Notes under the pieces: generated by a model
The model's database searches: none
What the model saw: only the letters and a program-made list of their open reading frames with translations
What the model was told of the DNA's origin: nothing
Shown here: in pieces, positions 55,781 to 64,000 of the stretch
Position numbering within the stretch: the first letter of the stretch is position 1
Layout of the letters: each line of letters opens with the position of its first letter
Origin: Streptacidiphilus sp041262525
Lineage (GTDB): Bacteria > Actinomycetota > Actinomycetes > Streptomycetales > Streptomycetaceae
Assembly (NCBI RefSeq): GCF_041262525.1
Contig: NZ_JBGCCK010000006.1
Location: 284,995 to 348,994, forward strand
Length of the DNA stretch: 64,000 nucleotides
Direction of reading: 5' to 3'
Made by a program: the position numbers and the translations under genes

Positions 55781-56029
55781 ATGTCCTCGAACATGACCGG
55801 TCCGGTCGGCCTGGCGGAGGCACACCGCCGACTGGAGGAGCTGGACCGAGCCGTCGATGCGACGCGGCTCGCCCTGTCGCGGTTGCGGGACTGCCTGCCG
55901 CCGCCCGGCCTCCCCGAGCAGCACCCGGCTGAGCCGGGCAGGGCGGTGATCGAGATCCCCGACACGCCGTACGACCCGGCGATGTGGCAGGACGCGGAAG
56001 ACGAAGGCATCGGCAGACGGCGCCCGTAA
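55781..56029 (+). CDS. small coiled-coil-like conserved protein
   Basis: Codes for 82 aa from ATG 55781, preceded by GGAGGGGAG. The helical stretch LAEAHRRLEELDRAVDATRL and SRLRDCLPPP is followed by an acidic C-terminus (YDPAMWQDAEDEGIG). I recall similar proteins upstream of this sdh operon in streptomycetes; function unknown. The 68-bp gap to sdhC allows cotranscription. Confidence 0.75.
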   Translation: MSSNMTGPVGLAEAHRRLEELDRAVDATRLALSRLRDCLPPPGLPEQHPAEPGRAVIEIPDTPYDPAMWQDAEDEGIGRRRP

Positions 56030-56097
56030 CGCACGTCCCAGATGTGAGGCACGGAACAGCGCATCGCGGGCCGCCCCAGGAGAGGACGAAGAAGGCA

Positions 56098-56934
56098 GTG
56101 ACCACGGAGATCAGGCCCCCCGAGGCCCCAGAGAAAGCCGAGCGGGGGGTCCACTCCCCTGGGCGCGCGGCCATCCCGCAGCGGCACCTGCGGCTGGACC
56201 GCTGGTGGCTTCCGCAGGTGATGACGGCAGCGGCGCTGCTGGCGTTCATCGTGTACTCGACCTGGCGGGCCTTCTTCGGCCTGCACACCGCCTACGCCGC
56301 CCCCTACGTCTCGCCCTTCTACTCCCCCTGCCTCGCGGCCAACTGCCCGAAGATGAACGGCGGCGCGGACTGGGCGCTCTTCGGCAGCTGGTGGCAGCTC
56401 TCCCCCGCGCTGATCGTGCTGGTCTTCCCGCTGGGCTTCCGGATGACCTGCTACTACTACCGCAAGGCCTACTACCGGTCCTTCTGGGCATCCCCGCCGG
56501 CCTGCGCGGTGGCCGAGCCGCACGCCAGCTACAGCGGCGAGACGAAGTTCCCGCTGGTGCTGCAGAACATCCACCGCTACTTCTTCTACTTCGCGATCGT
56601 GGTCGCCGGGATCCTCACCTACGACGTGGTCCTCAGCTTCCGTGACGCGCAGGGCCACTGGGGACACATGGGCCTCGGCACGCTGGTGCTGCTCGCCAAC
56701 ATCGTGCTGATCTGGGCGTACACAGCCTCCTGCCACTCCTGCCGGCACATCGTCGGCGGTCGGCTGCGGCACTTCTCCCGGCACCCGGTCCGCTACAAGC
56801 TCTGGACGTGGGTGGGGAAGCTCACCGCCCGTCACATGCAGCTCGCCTGGGCCTCCCTGGTCAGCGTGGGCCTGGCCGATCTGTACGTCTACCTGCTGGC
56901 GAGCGGCGCGTTCAGCGATCCCCGCTTCTTTTAG
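56098..56934 (+). CDS. sdhC: succinate dehydrogenase membrane anchor (Sdh1 type)
   Basis: Codes for 278 aa from GTG 56098. About five membrane helices with several conserved His (NIHRYFFYFAIVV, TASCHSCRHIVGG, HSCRH) that may bind haem. Long single-polypeptide anchor, as in mycobacterial Sdh1 (Rv0249c, from memory), not the two short SdhC/SdhD subunits of classical SDH. The N-terminal 45 residues are cytoplasmic. First of three sdh genes. Confidence 0.88.
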   Translation: MTTEIRPPEAPEKAERGVHSPGRAAIPQRHLRLDRWWLPQVMTAAALLAFIVYSTWRAFFGLHTAYAAPYVSPFYSPCLAANCPKMNGGADWALFGSWWQLSPALIVLVFPLGFRMTCYYYRKAYYRSFWASPPACAVAEPHASYSGETKFPLVLQNIHRYFFYFAIVVAGILTYDVVLSFRDAQGHWGHMGLGTLVLLANIVLIWAYTASCHSCRHIVGGRLRHFSRHPVRYKLWTWVGKLTARHMQLAWASLVSVGLADLYVYLLASGAFSDPRFF

Positions 56935-56953
56935 TCTTCGAAGGAATCACGCA

Positions 56954-58912
56954 ATGACCGAGGTGGAGCGCCACGTCTACGACGTGGTGGTGGTGGGAGC
57001 CGGCGGCGCCGGACTGCGGGCCGCGATCGAGGCCCGCGAGCAGGGCAAGCGCACAGCGATCATCTGCAAATCGTTGTTCGGCAAGGCCCACACGGTGATG
57101 GCCGAGGGCGGCATCGCCGCCAGCATGGGCAACGTCAACGACCAGGACAACTGGCAGGTGCACTTCCGCGACACGATGCGCGGCGGCAAGTTCCTCAACC
57201 ACTGGCGGATGGCAGAGCTGCACGCCAAGGAGGCCCCCGAGCGGGTCTGGGAGCTGGAGACCTGGGGTGCGCTCTTCGACCGCACCAAGGACGGCAAGAT
57301 CTCGCAGCGCAACTTCGGCGGCCACGAGTACCCGCGCCTCGCGCACGTCGGCGACCGGACCGGGCTGGAGCTGATCCGCACCCTGCAGCAGAAGATCGTC
57401 AGTCTGCAGCAGGAGGACTTCCGCGAGCACGGCGACTACGAGGCGCGAATCAAGGTCTTCCAGGAGTACACAGTCACGCGCGTCTTGAAAGACGGCGATC
57501 GTGTGAGCGGGGTTTTCGGCTACCAGCGGGAGTCCGGGCGTTTCTTCGTCATCGGGTCCCCGGCGGTCGTGCTCGCGACGGGCGGCATCGGCAAGTCGTT
57601 CAAGGTGACCTCCAACTCCTGGGAGTACACGGGTGACGGCCACGCGCTGGCGCTGCTCGCCGGAGCCACCCTGCTGAACATGGAGTTCGTCCAGTTCCAC
57701 CCCACCGGGATGGTCTGGCCGCCCTCGGTGAAGGGCATCCTGGTCACCGAGTCGGTGCGTGGCGACGGCGGGGTGCTGCGCAACAGCGACGGCAAGCGCT
57801 TCATGTTCGACTACATCCCCGACGTCTTCCGCGAGAAGTACGCGCAGTCGGAGGAGGAGGGCGACCGCTGGTACGCCGACCAGGCCAACAACCGTCGTCC
57901 CCCTGAGCTGCTGCCGCGCGACGAGGTCGCGCGGGCCATCAACAGCGAGGTCAAGGCCGGTCGCGGCACTCCGCACGGCGGCGTCTTCCTGGACGTCTCG
58001 ACGCGGCTGCCCGCGGAGGAGATCCGGCGACGGCTGCCGTCGATGCACCACCAGTTCAAGGAGCTGGCGGACGTCGACATCACGGCCGAGCCGATGGAGG
58101 TGGGCCCGACCTGTCACTACGTCATGGGCGGCGTCGAGGTCGACCCGGACACGGGCTCGTCCAGCGTGGCGGGCCTGTACGCGGCGGGCGAGGTCGCCGG
58201 CGGCATGCACGGCTCCAACCGGCTGGGCGGCAACTCCCTCTCCGACCTGCTGGTCTTCGGCCGCCGGGCCGGCCTGCACGCGGCGGAGTACGCGGCGGCG
58301 CTGGCGGACGACCGGCCGGCGGTGGACCAGGAGCAGATCGACGCGGCGGCGGCCGAGGCGCTGGCGCCCTTCGAGGGCACCGGCGGCGAGAACCCCTATA
58401 CGCTCCACCAGGAGCTGCAGCAGTCGATGAACGACCTGGTCGGCATCATCCGCCGGGAGGGCGAGATGGCTGAGGCGCTGCAGCGCCTCGCCGCGCTGCG
58501 CGAGCGCGCGGACGCGGCGGTCGTCGAGGGCCACCGGCAGTTCAACCCCGGCTGGCACCTGGCCCTGGATCTGCGCAACATGCTGCTGGTCTCCGAGTGC
58601 GTGGCGCGGGCCGCGCTGGAACGCACGGAGAGCCGCGGCGGCCACACCCGCGAGGACCACCCGGAGATGGCGGCGGAGTGGCGCCGGGTCAACCTGATCT
58701 GCTCGCTCGCCGACAAGCCGAGTGCGGCCGACGGCGCGATCACGGTGCAGCGGAAGGCGAACCCGCCGATCCGCGAGGACCTGCTGGCGCTGTTCGCTGT
58801 GGACGAGCTGAAGAAGTACCTGACCGAGGACGAGTTGCCGGCCAAGGACCTGCCGCCGCAGCGTGCGGAGAACGACGCCGACGAGCCGAGCACGAACGGA
58901 GCGGGACATTGA
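56954..58912 (+). CDS. sdhA: succinate dehydrogenase flavoprotein subunit (Sdh1 type)
   Basis: Codes for 652 aa. FAD-binding VVVGAGGAGLRAAIEA at the N-terminus, covalent-FAD His46 in GKAHTVMAEGG, active-site region QFHPTG, RGDGG and HYVMGG with NRLGGNSLSD. Oxidises succinate to fumarate, passing electrons to SdhB. The stop codon overlaps the sdhB TTG start by 4 nt. Sequence type is that of mycobacterial Sdh1 (Rv0248c). Confidence 0.96.
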   Translation: MTEVERHVYDVVVVGAGGAGLRAAIEAREQGKRTAIICKSLFGKAHTVMAEGGIAASMGNVNDQDNWQVHFRDTMRGGKFLNHWRMAELHAKEAPERVWELETWGALFDRTKDGKISQRNFGGHEYPRLAHVGDRTGLELIRTLQQKIVSLQQEDFREHGDYEARIKVFQEYTVTRVLKDGDRVSGVFGYQRESGRFFVIGSPAVVLATGGIGKSFKVTSNSWEYTGDGHALALLAGATLLNMEFVQFHPTGMVWPPSVKGILVTESVRGDGGVLRNSDGKRFMFDYIPDVFREKYAQSEEEGDRWYADQANNRRPPELLPRDEVARAINSEVKAGRGTPHGGVFLDVSTRLPAEEIRRRLPSMHHQFKELADVDITAEPMEVGPTCHYVMGGVEVDPDTGSSSVAGLYAAGEVAGGMHGSNRLGGNSLSDLLVFGRRAGLHAAEYAAALADDRPAVDQEQIDAAAAEALAPFEGTGGENPYTLHQELQQSMNDLVGIIRREGEMAEALQRLAALRERADAAVVEGHRQFNPGWHLALDLRNMLLVSECVARAALERTESRGGHTREDHPEMAAEWRRVNLICSLADKPSAADGAITVQRKANPPIREDLLALFAVDELKKYLTEDELPAKDLPPQRAENDADEPSTNGAGH

Positions 58913-59673
58913 GCTACGAGGCCACGTTCCGCGTCTGGCGCGGCGACGCCGAGGGCGGCGGGCTGACGGACTTCCAGGTCGAGGTGAACGAGGGCGAGGT
59001 CGTCCTCGACGTCGTCCACCGGATCCAGGCGACCCAGGCGCCGGACCTCGCGGTGCGCTGGAACTGCAAGGCCGGCAAGTGCGGCTCGTGCAGCGCGGAG
59101 ATCAACGGCCGCCCGCGGCTGATGTGCATGACCCGGATGTCGACGCTGCCGGCCGACGAGACGGTGACGATCACCCCGATGCGGGCCTTCCCCGTACTGC
59201 GGGACCTGGTGACGGACGTGGGGTTCAACTACCAGAAGGCCCGGGAGGTCCCGTCCTTCGTGCCGCCGCAGGGGCTTGCGCCCGGCGAGTACCGAATGCA
59301 GCAGGAGGATGTGAACCGCTCGCAGGAGTTCCGCAAGTGCATCGAGTGCTTCCTGTGCCAGGACACCTGCCACGTGGTCCGCGACCACGAGGAGAACAAG
59401 CCCGCGTTCGCGGGCCCGCGCTTCCTGATGCGGGTGGCGGAACTGGACATGCACCCGCTGGACGCCGCGGCGGAATCCGGGCTGGACCGGAAACGGACGG
59501 CGGTGGAGGAACACGGACTGGGCATGTGCAACATCACCAAGTGCTGCACGGAGGTCTGCCCGGAGGGCATCAAGATCACGGACAATGCGCTGATTCCCTT
59601 GAAGGAACGTGCGGTTGACCGGAAGTACGACCCGCTGGTCTGGCTGGGCAGCAAGATTTCACGCCGGCGCTGA
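58909..59673 (+). CDS. sdhB: succinate dehydrogenase iron-sulfur subunit (Sdh1 type)
   Basis: Codes for 254 aa from TTG 58909, with GGAG 7 nt upstream; the TTGA overlap with the sdhA stop codon decides the start. [2Fe-2S] cysteines in WNCKAGKCGSC and MCM, then CIECFLCQDTCHVV and CNITKCCTEVCPEG for the [4Fe-4S] and [3Fe-4S] clusters. C-terminus ends KYDPLVWLGSKI as in mycobacterial Rv0247c (from memory). Completes the catalytic dimer of the complex. Element R6 follows. Confidence 0.95.
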   Translation: MSYEATFRVWRGDAEGGGLTDFQVEVNEGEVVLDVVHRIQATQAPDLAVRWNCKAGKCGSCSAEINGRPRLMCMTRMSTLPADETVTITPMRAFPVLRDLVTDVGFNYQKAREVPSFVPPQGLAPGEYRMQQEDVNRSQEFRKCIECFLCQDTCHVVRDHEENKPAFAGPRFLMRVAELDMHPLDAAAESGLDRKRTAVEEHGLGMCNITKCCTEVCPEGIKITDNALIPLKERAVDRKYDPLVWLGSKISRRR

Positions 59674-59682
59674 GCCACCGCC

Positions 59683-59828
59683 GGGGGCGCGGGGCTCTGC
59701 TTGATCAACTGCGTGCGCGACGAGCCACTGAGGTGGTGAGTCCCCGAACGAGCAGGGCCATCCGCACAGGGTGGTTGCTCGCGCACGCAGTTCATCGAGC
59801 AGAGCCCCGCGCCCCTGATGGTGCAACT
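59683..59828. repeat. palindromic intergenic element R6 (class B arms)
   Basis: Both arms are class B: relative to class A they contain CTCTGCTTGATC inserted after CGCGGGG and TGCG inserted after AACTGCG. The right arm is CGCGCACGCAGTTCATCGAG, then CAGAGCCCCGCGCCCC. Lies between convergent sdhB and SpoIIE-type genes. Confidence 0.85.
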
Positions 59829-59838
59829 TCCCCGCTGC

Positions 59839-62409
59839 CTACAGTTCAGGGATGGCGAGTTCGAACCAGACGGCTTTGCCGTTGGGCGTGCGTCGGCTCC
59901 CCCAGCGGTCAGCGAGCAGGCTGACCAGCTGCAGGCCGCGGCCGCCCTCGTCGGTGTCCCTGGCGCGCCGTTGGCGGGGTTGGGCGTAGCCGTTGTCCCA
60001 GACTTCGCAGACCAGGACGGAATCCCGCAGCAACCTGACGCGGATGTCTCCGCGTCCGTGTCGCAGCGCGTTCGTCGCCAGCTCGCTGACCAGCAGTTCG
60101 ACCGTGTCGACCAGCTCGTCCAGGCCGCAGGCCAGCAGCCAGCCGCAGGCCAGTTCCCGGGCGCGGGCCACCGACGTGGGCTCCGAGGGGAGGATCCAGT
60201 CGCCCACGGAGTTGCTCGGGAGCGCGCAGACACGGGCCATGAGGAGGGCGATGTCGTCCTCGCCGTGGTGCGGGTCGAGCTCCGTCAGGAGCTGGTCGCA
60301 GAGCGCTTCGAGCTGCCGCGGTGGTCCGCTCAGCGCCGAGCGCAGCGCGGAGAGGCCCTCCTCCAGCGGGTGCGTGCGGGACTCGACCAGTCCGTCCGTG
60401 TAGAGCCCGAACAGCGCGCCGTCAGGAAGATCGACGACGACCTCCTCGAACGGCTCCCCGCCGACGCCGAGCGGCAGCCCCTCGGGGACGTCCAGCATCA
60501 GCGCCGGGGCGTCGCCGGCCGCAGGGTCGACCACGACCGGCGGCAGGTGACCCGCGTTCGCGATCGTGCAGCGGCGCGTGACCGCGTCGTAGACCGCGTA
60601 GACGCAGGTCGCCAGGTACAGCTCGGCCGACTGGCCGTCGTCCGACTCCGGGTCGGCGCTCAGGCCCCTGGCGATCTCGTCGAGCTGGGTCAGCACCTCC
60701 GCAGGGTCCAGGTCCAGCATCGCAAGGGTCCGCACAGCGGTGCGCAGTTGGCCCATCGCAACGGCCGCGCGCAGGCCACGCCCCATCACGTCGCCGACCA
60801 CCAGCGCGGTGCGATTGCCCGGCAGCGGGATCACGTCGAACCAGTCGCCGCCGACCTCCGTGCCGCTGCCCGCAGGGCGGTAGCGGCAGGCGATCTCCAG
60901 ACCGGACGCGGCCGGGTTGCCCGGGGGCAACAGGGAGCGCTGCAGGATGAGCGCGCGCTCGTGTTCACGGCGGTACAGGCGGGCATTGTCGATACACACC
61001 GCCGCCCGCGCGACCAGCTCCGTCGCGATCGCGACGTCGCGGGTGTCGAAGGGCTCGCTGCCCTTGGCCCGCGAGAGGTGGACCAGGCCGAGCACCTTCT
61101 CCCGCGCCACGATCGGCACCACGACCGCGCTGTGAATCAGCGGGTTGGGGTCCGGGTTGCCGGGACCGGTCAGTGTGAGGCTGCGGCCGGTGCGCAGCGC
61201 CTTCGCGTACGGGGAGCGCGGCGGGTAGCAGAACGCGCCACCGACCTCCGCGGCGGGCGTGGGCGCGCCGTCGTGGTGGACGGTGCTGGCCGAGGCGACC
61301 CGGCGCAGCTCACCGGTGCCGTCGCCGTCGTCGACCCGGCGGCCCTCGGCGTCGGCGGTGAGCACGGCGTTGTAGAGATCGACGGTGGCCACGTCGCAGA
61401 AGCCGGGGACGGTGACGTCCAGCAGCTCCCTCGCAGTCGTCTCCAGGTCGAGCGTGGAGCCGATGTGGCCGCTGGCCTCGTTCAGCAGGGCGAGGCTGCG
61501 CCGCGCGCTGGCCGCCTCGCGCTCCGCGCGGGCGCGGCCGGTGACGTCGACGACCTGGCCGGCCACGCCCATCGGCCGGTCGGTGGCGCTGAGCAGCCGG
61601 TAGAGCGAGATGGACCAGCGGCGTCTGCCCGGACGGCTGGGGATCTCCCCGGCGAAGTGCAGGTCGACGACCGGGTCACCGGTCAGCAGCACTTCGTCGA
61701 GGGCGCGGGCGAGGCGGCCTGCGTCCTTGGGCGACATCAGCTCGTGCACGGTGAGCCCGGTCAGGTCCACCGATTGGACGCCGAGAGCCTCGGCGAAGCT
61801 GTCGTTGACCCGCTGGATCCGGCCCTCGCGGTCGAAGAGCACGAAGCCGGTCGGGGCCTGGCCGAAGACCGCCTCGGAGGCGGCCAGCTCGGTCTCGATG
61901 GCACGCAGCTTGCGCAGGTCGACGGCCATGCAGACGACGCCGGCCCGCCCGTCGGGGCCCTGCGCGGGCATCAGGTAGAGCTCGGCGACGCGCTCCTCGC
62001 CGTCGCTGTCGCGGTAGGGCGCGGTGCCGACCCACTCCTTGCCGGCCAGGATCTCGCCCATCCGTTCACGGCCGCGCCGCCACAGCTCGCGCGGGGCGAA
62101 GGTGGTGACCGGGTCGCAGCCGACGACGTCCTGGGCGGGCAGCCCGAAGAACTCGGCGGCCCGGTCGCTCCACTGGCTGACCAGCCCGTCCGCGTCGATG
62201 GAGAAGGCAGCGACCTGTATGTAGTCGTAGATCGATCCCGGTTCGCCGTGTCCCCAGAGCCGGCCCTCGGCGTCCAGCGGCAGGGCGCTCACCGACGCGG
62301 CATCCAGCGGGCTGGCCTCGGCGGTCGGGTGCGGGATGACGGCATCCGTGCCTGCCCCGGGCGCGCGGGCAGCCGTCTCGGCGGCTTCGCGTGACGGCGT
62401 GTCGCTCAA
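59839..62409 (-). CDS. PAS-PAS-GAF-SpoIIE phosphatase-HATPase regulatory protein
   Basis: Codes for 856 aa from TTG 62409 (GGAGGA 7 nt upstream). In order: two PAS-like domains (about 55-180 and 185-295), a GAF domain (about 310-480), a PP2C/SpoIIE phosphatase (VGGDWFDVIPL, VVGDVMGRGLRAA, ANAGHLPP, LYTDGLVESR, GEDDIALLM) and a C-terminal HATPase anti-sigma-kinase-like domain (LVSELATNALRHG, DEGGRGLQLV). This architecture combines anti-anti-sigma phosphatase and anti-sigma kinase activities and is common in streptomycetes. The partner sigma factor and anti-sigma antagonist are not in the window. Confidence 0.93.
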   Translation of the reverse strand: MSDTPSREAAETAARAPGAGTDAVIPHPTAEASPLDAASVSALPLDAEGRLWGHGEPGSIYDYIQVAAFSIDADGLVSQWSDRAAEFFGLPAQDVVGCDPVTTFAPRELWRRGRERMGEILAGKEWVGTAPYRDSDGEERVAELYLMPAQGPDGRAGVVCMAVDLRKLRAIETELAASEAVFGQAPTGFVLFDREGRIQRVNDSFAEALGVQSVDLTGLTVHELMSPKDAGRLARALDEVLLTGDPVVDLHFAGEIPSRPGRRRWSISLYRLLSATDRPMGVAGQVVDVTGRARAEREAASARRSLALLNEASGHIGSTLDLETTARELLDVTVPGFCDVATVDLYNAVLTADAEGRRVDDGDGTGELRRVASASTVHHDGAPTPAAEVGGAFCYPPRSPYAKALRTGRSLTLTGPGNPDPNPLIHSAVVVPIVAREKVLGLVHLSRAKGSEPFDTRDVAIATELVARAAVCIDNARLYRREHERALILQRSLLPPGNPAASGLEIACRYRPAGSGTEVGGDWFDVIPLPGNRTALVVGDVMGRGLRAAVAMGQLRTAVRTLAMLDLDPAEVLTQLDEIARGLSADPESDDGQSAELYLATCVYAVYDAVTRRCTIANAGHLPPVVVDPAAGDAPALMLDVPEGLPLGVGGEPFEEVVVDLPDGALFGLYTDGLVESRTHPLEEGLSALRSALSGPPRQLEALCDQLLTELDPHHGEDDIALLMARVCALPSNSVGDWILPSEPTSVARARELACGWLLACGLDELVDTVELLVSELATNALRHGRGDIRVRLLRDSVLVCEVWDNGYAQPRQRRARDTDEGGRGLQLVSLLADRWGSRRTPNGKAVWFELAIPEL

Positions 62410-62439
62410 CCTCGACTCCTCCGGCGATCGGCGAGGGGG

Positions 62440-62469
62440 CACCTCCCAGCCGAAGGCTGGGGGAGGGTG
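62440..62469. other. hairpin upstream of the first SpoIIE-type gene
   Basis: CACCTCCCAGCC, GAA loop, GGCTGGGGGAGGGTG: a short near-perfect inverted repeat 30 nt upstream of the TTG start. Similar CCTCCCAGC/GCTGGGGGAGG elements are common in streptomycete intergenic DNA (from memory). On the minus strand it would form in the 5' leader. Confidence 0.6.
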
Positions 62470-62645
62470 TCGCGTTCCGAGTATTCATCATCTCGACGGA
62501 GTCGCATACGCCCCGAGGCACTCAACATCAAATCGAGCGATGAAACACCGCGCGACTCCCGGCACTTCTCTTCACGGAGTGTCCGGAATCGGAACCTTAC
62601 GCCTCAGTCCGACCGAGCGGGAGGTAGTTGAACCGGCGAGCCTGA

Positions 62646-64000
62646 TCACGGGCCGTCGACGCCTCCGACGCCGTCCGGCAGCGTCTGCTCGAACCAGACG
62701 ACCTTGCCGCCACCCTCGGCGCGGGTGCCCCAGCGGTAGGCGAGCCGGTGGACCAACTGCAGGCCGCGGCCGCCCTCGTCGGTGCCGGCCGCCTGGCGCT
62801 CGAGCGGCGGGTCGGGCAGCGGGTCAGCGACCTCGACCAGCAGCGTGCTGGCGAGCGTGAGCCGCAGCCCGATCGGTGCCCGCGCGTACCGGACGGCGTT
62901 CGTGACCAGCTCGCTGACCAGCAGTTCCGCGGTGTCCAGCAGCGGTTCGAGCGTCCAGTCGCGGAGCGTCTGCCGGACCAGGCGGCGGGCGAGGGCCGGG
63001 GCGGACGGCTCGGCGCTGAGCGGCCACTCCGCCTCCCGCTCGGCGGCGGGCCCCGGCGCGCCGCCGAGGCGGGCCAGCAGCAGCGCGACGTCGTCCGGCT
63101 CCTGGCCCTGGTCGAGCGTCCGCACGACCGCCTCGCAGGCGTCCTCGACGGAGGCGTGCGGAAGCTCCAGCACGGCGCTCAGCCGGCGCGTACCCACGTC
63201 GATGTCCTCCGTGCGCGACTCGACCAGGCCGTCCGTGTAGAGGGCCAGCAGGCTGCCCTCCGGCACGGTCAGCTCGGTGCATTCGAACGGCACGCCGCCC
63301 ACCCCCAACGGCGCCCCGGACGGCAGCGCCAGCAGATGCGCCGTCCCACCCCCGAGCCCACCCCCACGCACGACGTGCGCGGCACGCCCACTCCCCACGA
63401 CACCCGAGGCACCCACCCTGGCGCTCTCCCGCGGCCCCGACGGGACGGAGGCATCCGGTGCGCTCGCAGCCGAAGGGCTGACACCGGCGGAGCCATCCCC
63501 TGCCCCTGGCGAACCCGGGACGGCCGCGGAGCTCGAAACGCCGACGGACTCGCTGCCCGCCGCGCTCGGGGCGGCCTCCCGGCCCGGGCCCGCGATGCCG
63601 CGCCCCTCAGGGGCTCGCTCCAGGCCCCTGACACCCGGGCCGCCTGGGCCGCCCGCAGCGGAAGCTCCGGAACCCGCGGTGCCGGAGGCGGACTCGCTGC
63701 CCGATGCCCCGAAGGCACCCGCCGCCGCGCTCGGGGCAGCCTCCCGGCCCCGACCCACGATGCTGAGCCCCTCAGACGCTCCCCCCGGGACTGCACCACC
63801 CGCGACAGCTCCGGAACCCACCGCGCCGGAGGCGGACTCGCTGCCCGAGGCGCCAAAGGCACCCGCCGCGCTCGGGCCAGCCTCCCGGCCCGGGCCCGCG
63901 ATGCCGAGCCCCTCAGACGCTCCCCCCGGGACTGCACCACCCGCGACAGCTCCGGAACCCACCGCGCCGGAGGCGGACTCGCTGCCCGAGGCGCCAAAGG
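62646..64000 (-). CDS. SpoIIE-type phosphatase-HATPase protein, partial, with repeat insertion
   Basis: Only the C-terminal 451 codons are in the window; the frame is open at the edge. The HATPase domain (LVSELVTNAVRYARAPIGLR, DEGGRGLQLVHRLAYRWG) and the end of the phosphatase domain (TAHLLALPSGAPLGVGGVPF, LYTDGLVESRTEDIDVG, EPDDVALLLARLGG) are intact. Between them and the expected upstream phosphatase half lies at least 200 residues of Gly/Ala/Pro/Ser-rich sequence with three tandem repeats of 47-48 residues. The gene is a paralogue of the preceding one and may have lost or retained activity. Confidence 0.85.
   Translation of the reverse strand, partial: FGASGSESASGAVGSGAVAGGAVPGGASEGLGIAGPGREAGPSAAGAFGASGSESASGAVGSGAVAGGAVPGGASEGLSIVGRGREAAPSAAAGAFGASGSESASGTAGSGASAAGGPGGPGVRGLERAPEGRGIAGPGREAAPSAAGSESVGVSSSAAVPGSPGAGDGSAGVSPSAASAPDASVPSGPRESARVGASGVVGSGRAAHVVRGGGLGGGTAHLLALPSGAPLGVGGVPFECTELTVPEGSLLALYTDGLVESRTEDIDVGTRRLSAVLELPHASVEDACEAVVRTLDQGQEPDDVALLLARLGGAPGPAAEREAEWPLSAEPSAPALARRLVRQTLRDWTLEPLLDTAELLVSELVTNAVRYARAPIGLRLTLASTLLVEVADPLPDPPLERQAAGTDEGGRGLQLVHRLAYRWGTRAEGGGKVVWFEQTLPDGVGGVDGP
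63697..64000 (-). repeat. tandem 141/144-bp coding repeats inside the SpoIIE-type gene
   Basis: CTGCCCGAGG/CTGCCCGATG anchors at 63697, 63841 and 63982 give periods of 144 and 141 bp, both multiples of three. The copies encode G-(S/A)-ESASG-type units with GREA(A/G)PSAA and GSGAVAGGAVPGGASEGL. A more diverged copy precedes them (about 63550-63697). Confidence 0.8.

Noticed and set aside
56912..58909. 665-codon minus-strand frame opposite sdhA
   Set aside because: Antisense shadow of a strongly conserved flavoprotein gene.
59818..62394. 858-codon plus-strand frame opposite the first SpoIIE-type gene
   Set aside because: Antisense shadow; the minus strand shows five consecutive recognisable domains.

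Overview
This is a high-GC chromosomal window from an actinomycete, most likely a member of the Streptomycetaceae (Streptomyces, Kitasatospora, Streptacidiphilus or a close relative; the sequence alone does not decide the genus). Support comes from the strong G/C bias, mycothiol biosynthesis (MshB), DesK/DesR-type regulation, SpoIIE-type phosphatase/kinase proteins, several small proteins I know only from streptomycetes, and six copies of a palindromic intergenic element built on CGCGGGGAACTGCGCGA. I saw no rRNA, tRNA, CRISPR array, prophage or insertion sequence.

Layout. 1-16.5 kb: a DEAD-box helicase with a very long basic repeat tail, an alpha/beta hydrolase, several small conserved proteins, a PHP phosphoesterase, a SUFU-domain protein, an EamA transporter, the Mrp Fe-S carrier ATPase, then the stress operon sigE-rseA-htrA-tatB with a divergent O-methyltransferase. 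16.5-27.7 kb: enoyl-CoA hydratase, tag, a DivIVA-like protein, a FolP2-type DHPS homologue, a LOG protein, dapE, a lysozyme-like membrane protein, a secreted low-complexity protein, dapC-fdxA, a GNAT protein and a SirB1/transglutaminase-like protein. 27.8-33.6 kb: a two-component system with an ABC-2 exporter, then an S9 peptidase. 33.9-37.9 kb: a small membrane protein, mshB, a DUF6113-like protein and a large membrane-anchored peptidoglycan-binding-like protein. 38.3-50.5 kb: two complete oligopeptide ABC operons facing each other tail to tail; the first has the bldKA-E gene order. 50.9-55.5 kb: typA, an Uma2 nuclease-fold protein and an LpqW-like lipoprotein. 55.8-59.7 kb: an Sdh1-type succinate dehydrogenase operon. 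59.8-64 kb: two SpoIIE-type phosphatase/ATPase genes, the second cut by the window end and carrying a tandem-repeat insertion.

Gene content and order largely follow an ancient actinobacterial backbone. From memory, M. tuberculosis carries typA-lpqW, mshB, fdxC-dapC, dapE, a LOG gene, folP2, tagA, a DUF3117 gene, an O-methyltransferase, sigE-rseA-htrA-tatB, mrp and deaD in the same general order (about Rv1165 to Rv1253). The streptomycete-specific parts appear to be the oligopeptide operons, the two-component/ABC cassette and the sdh/SpoIIE end.

Recurrent regulatory themes are: leaderless starts, with a TAnnnT -10 hexamer 6-8 nt before ATG/GTG at eight genes; 4-nt stop/start overlaps inside operons; strong hairpins directly after the substrate-binding-protein gene in both oligopeptide operons; and the palindromic elements, five of six lying between convergent genes.
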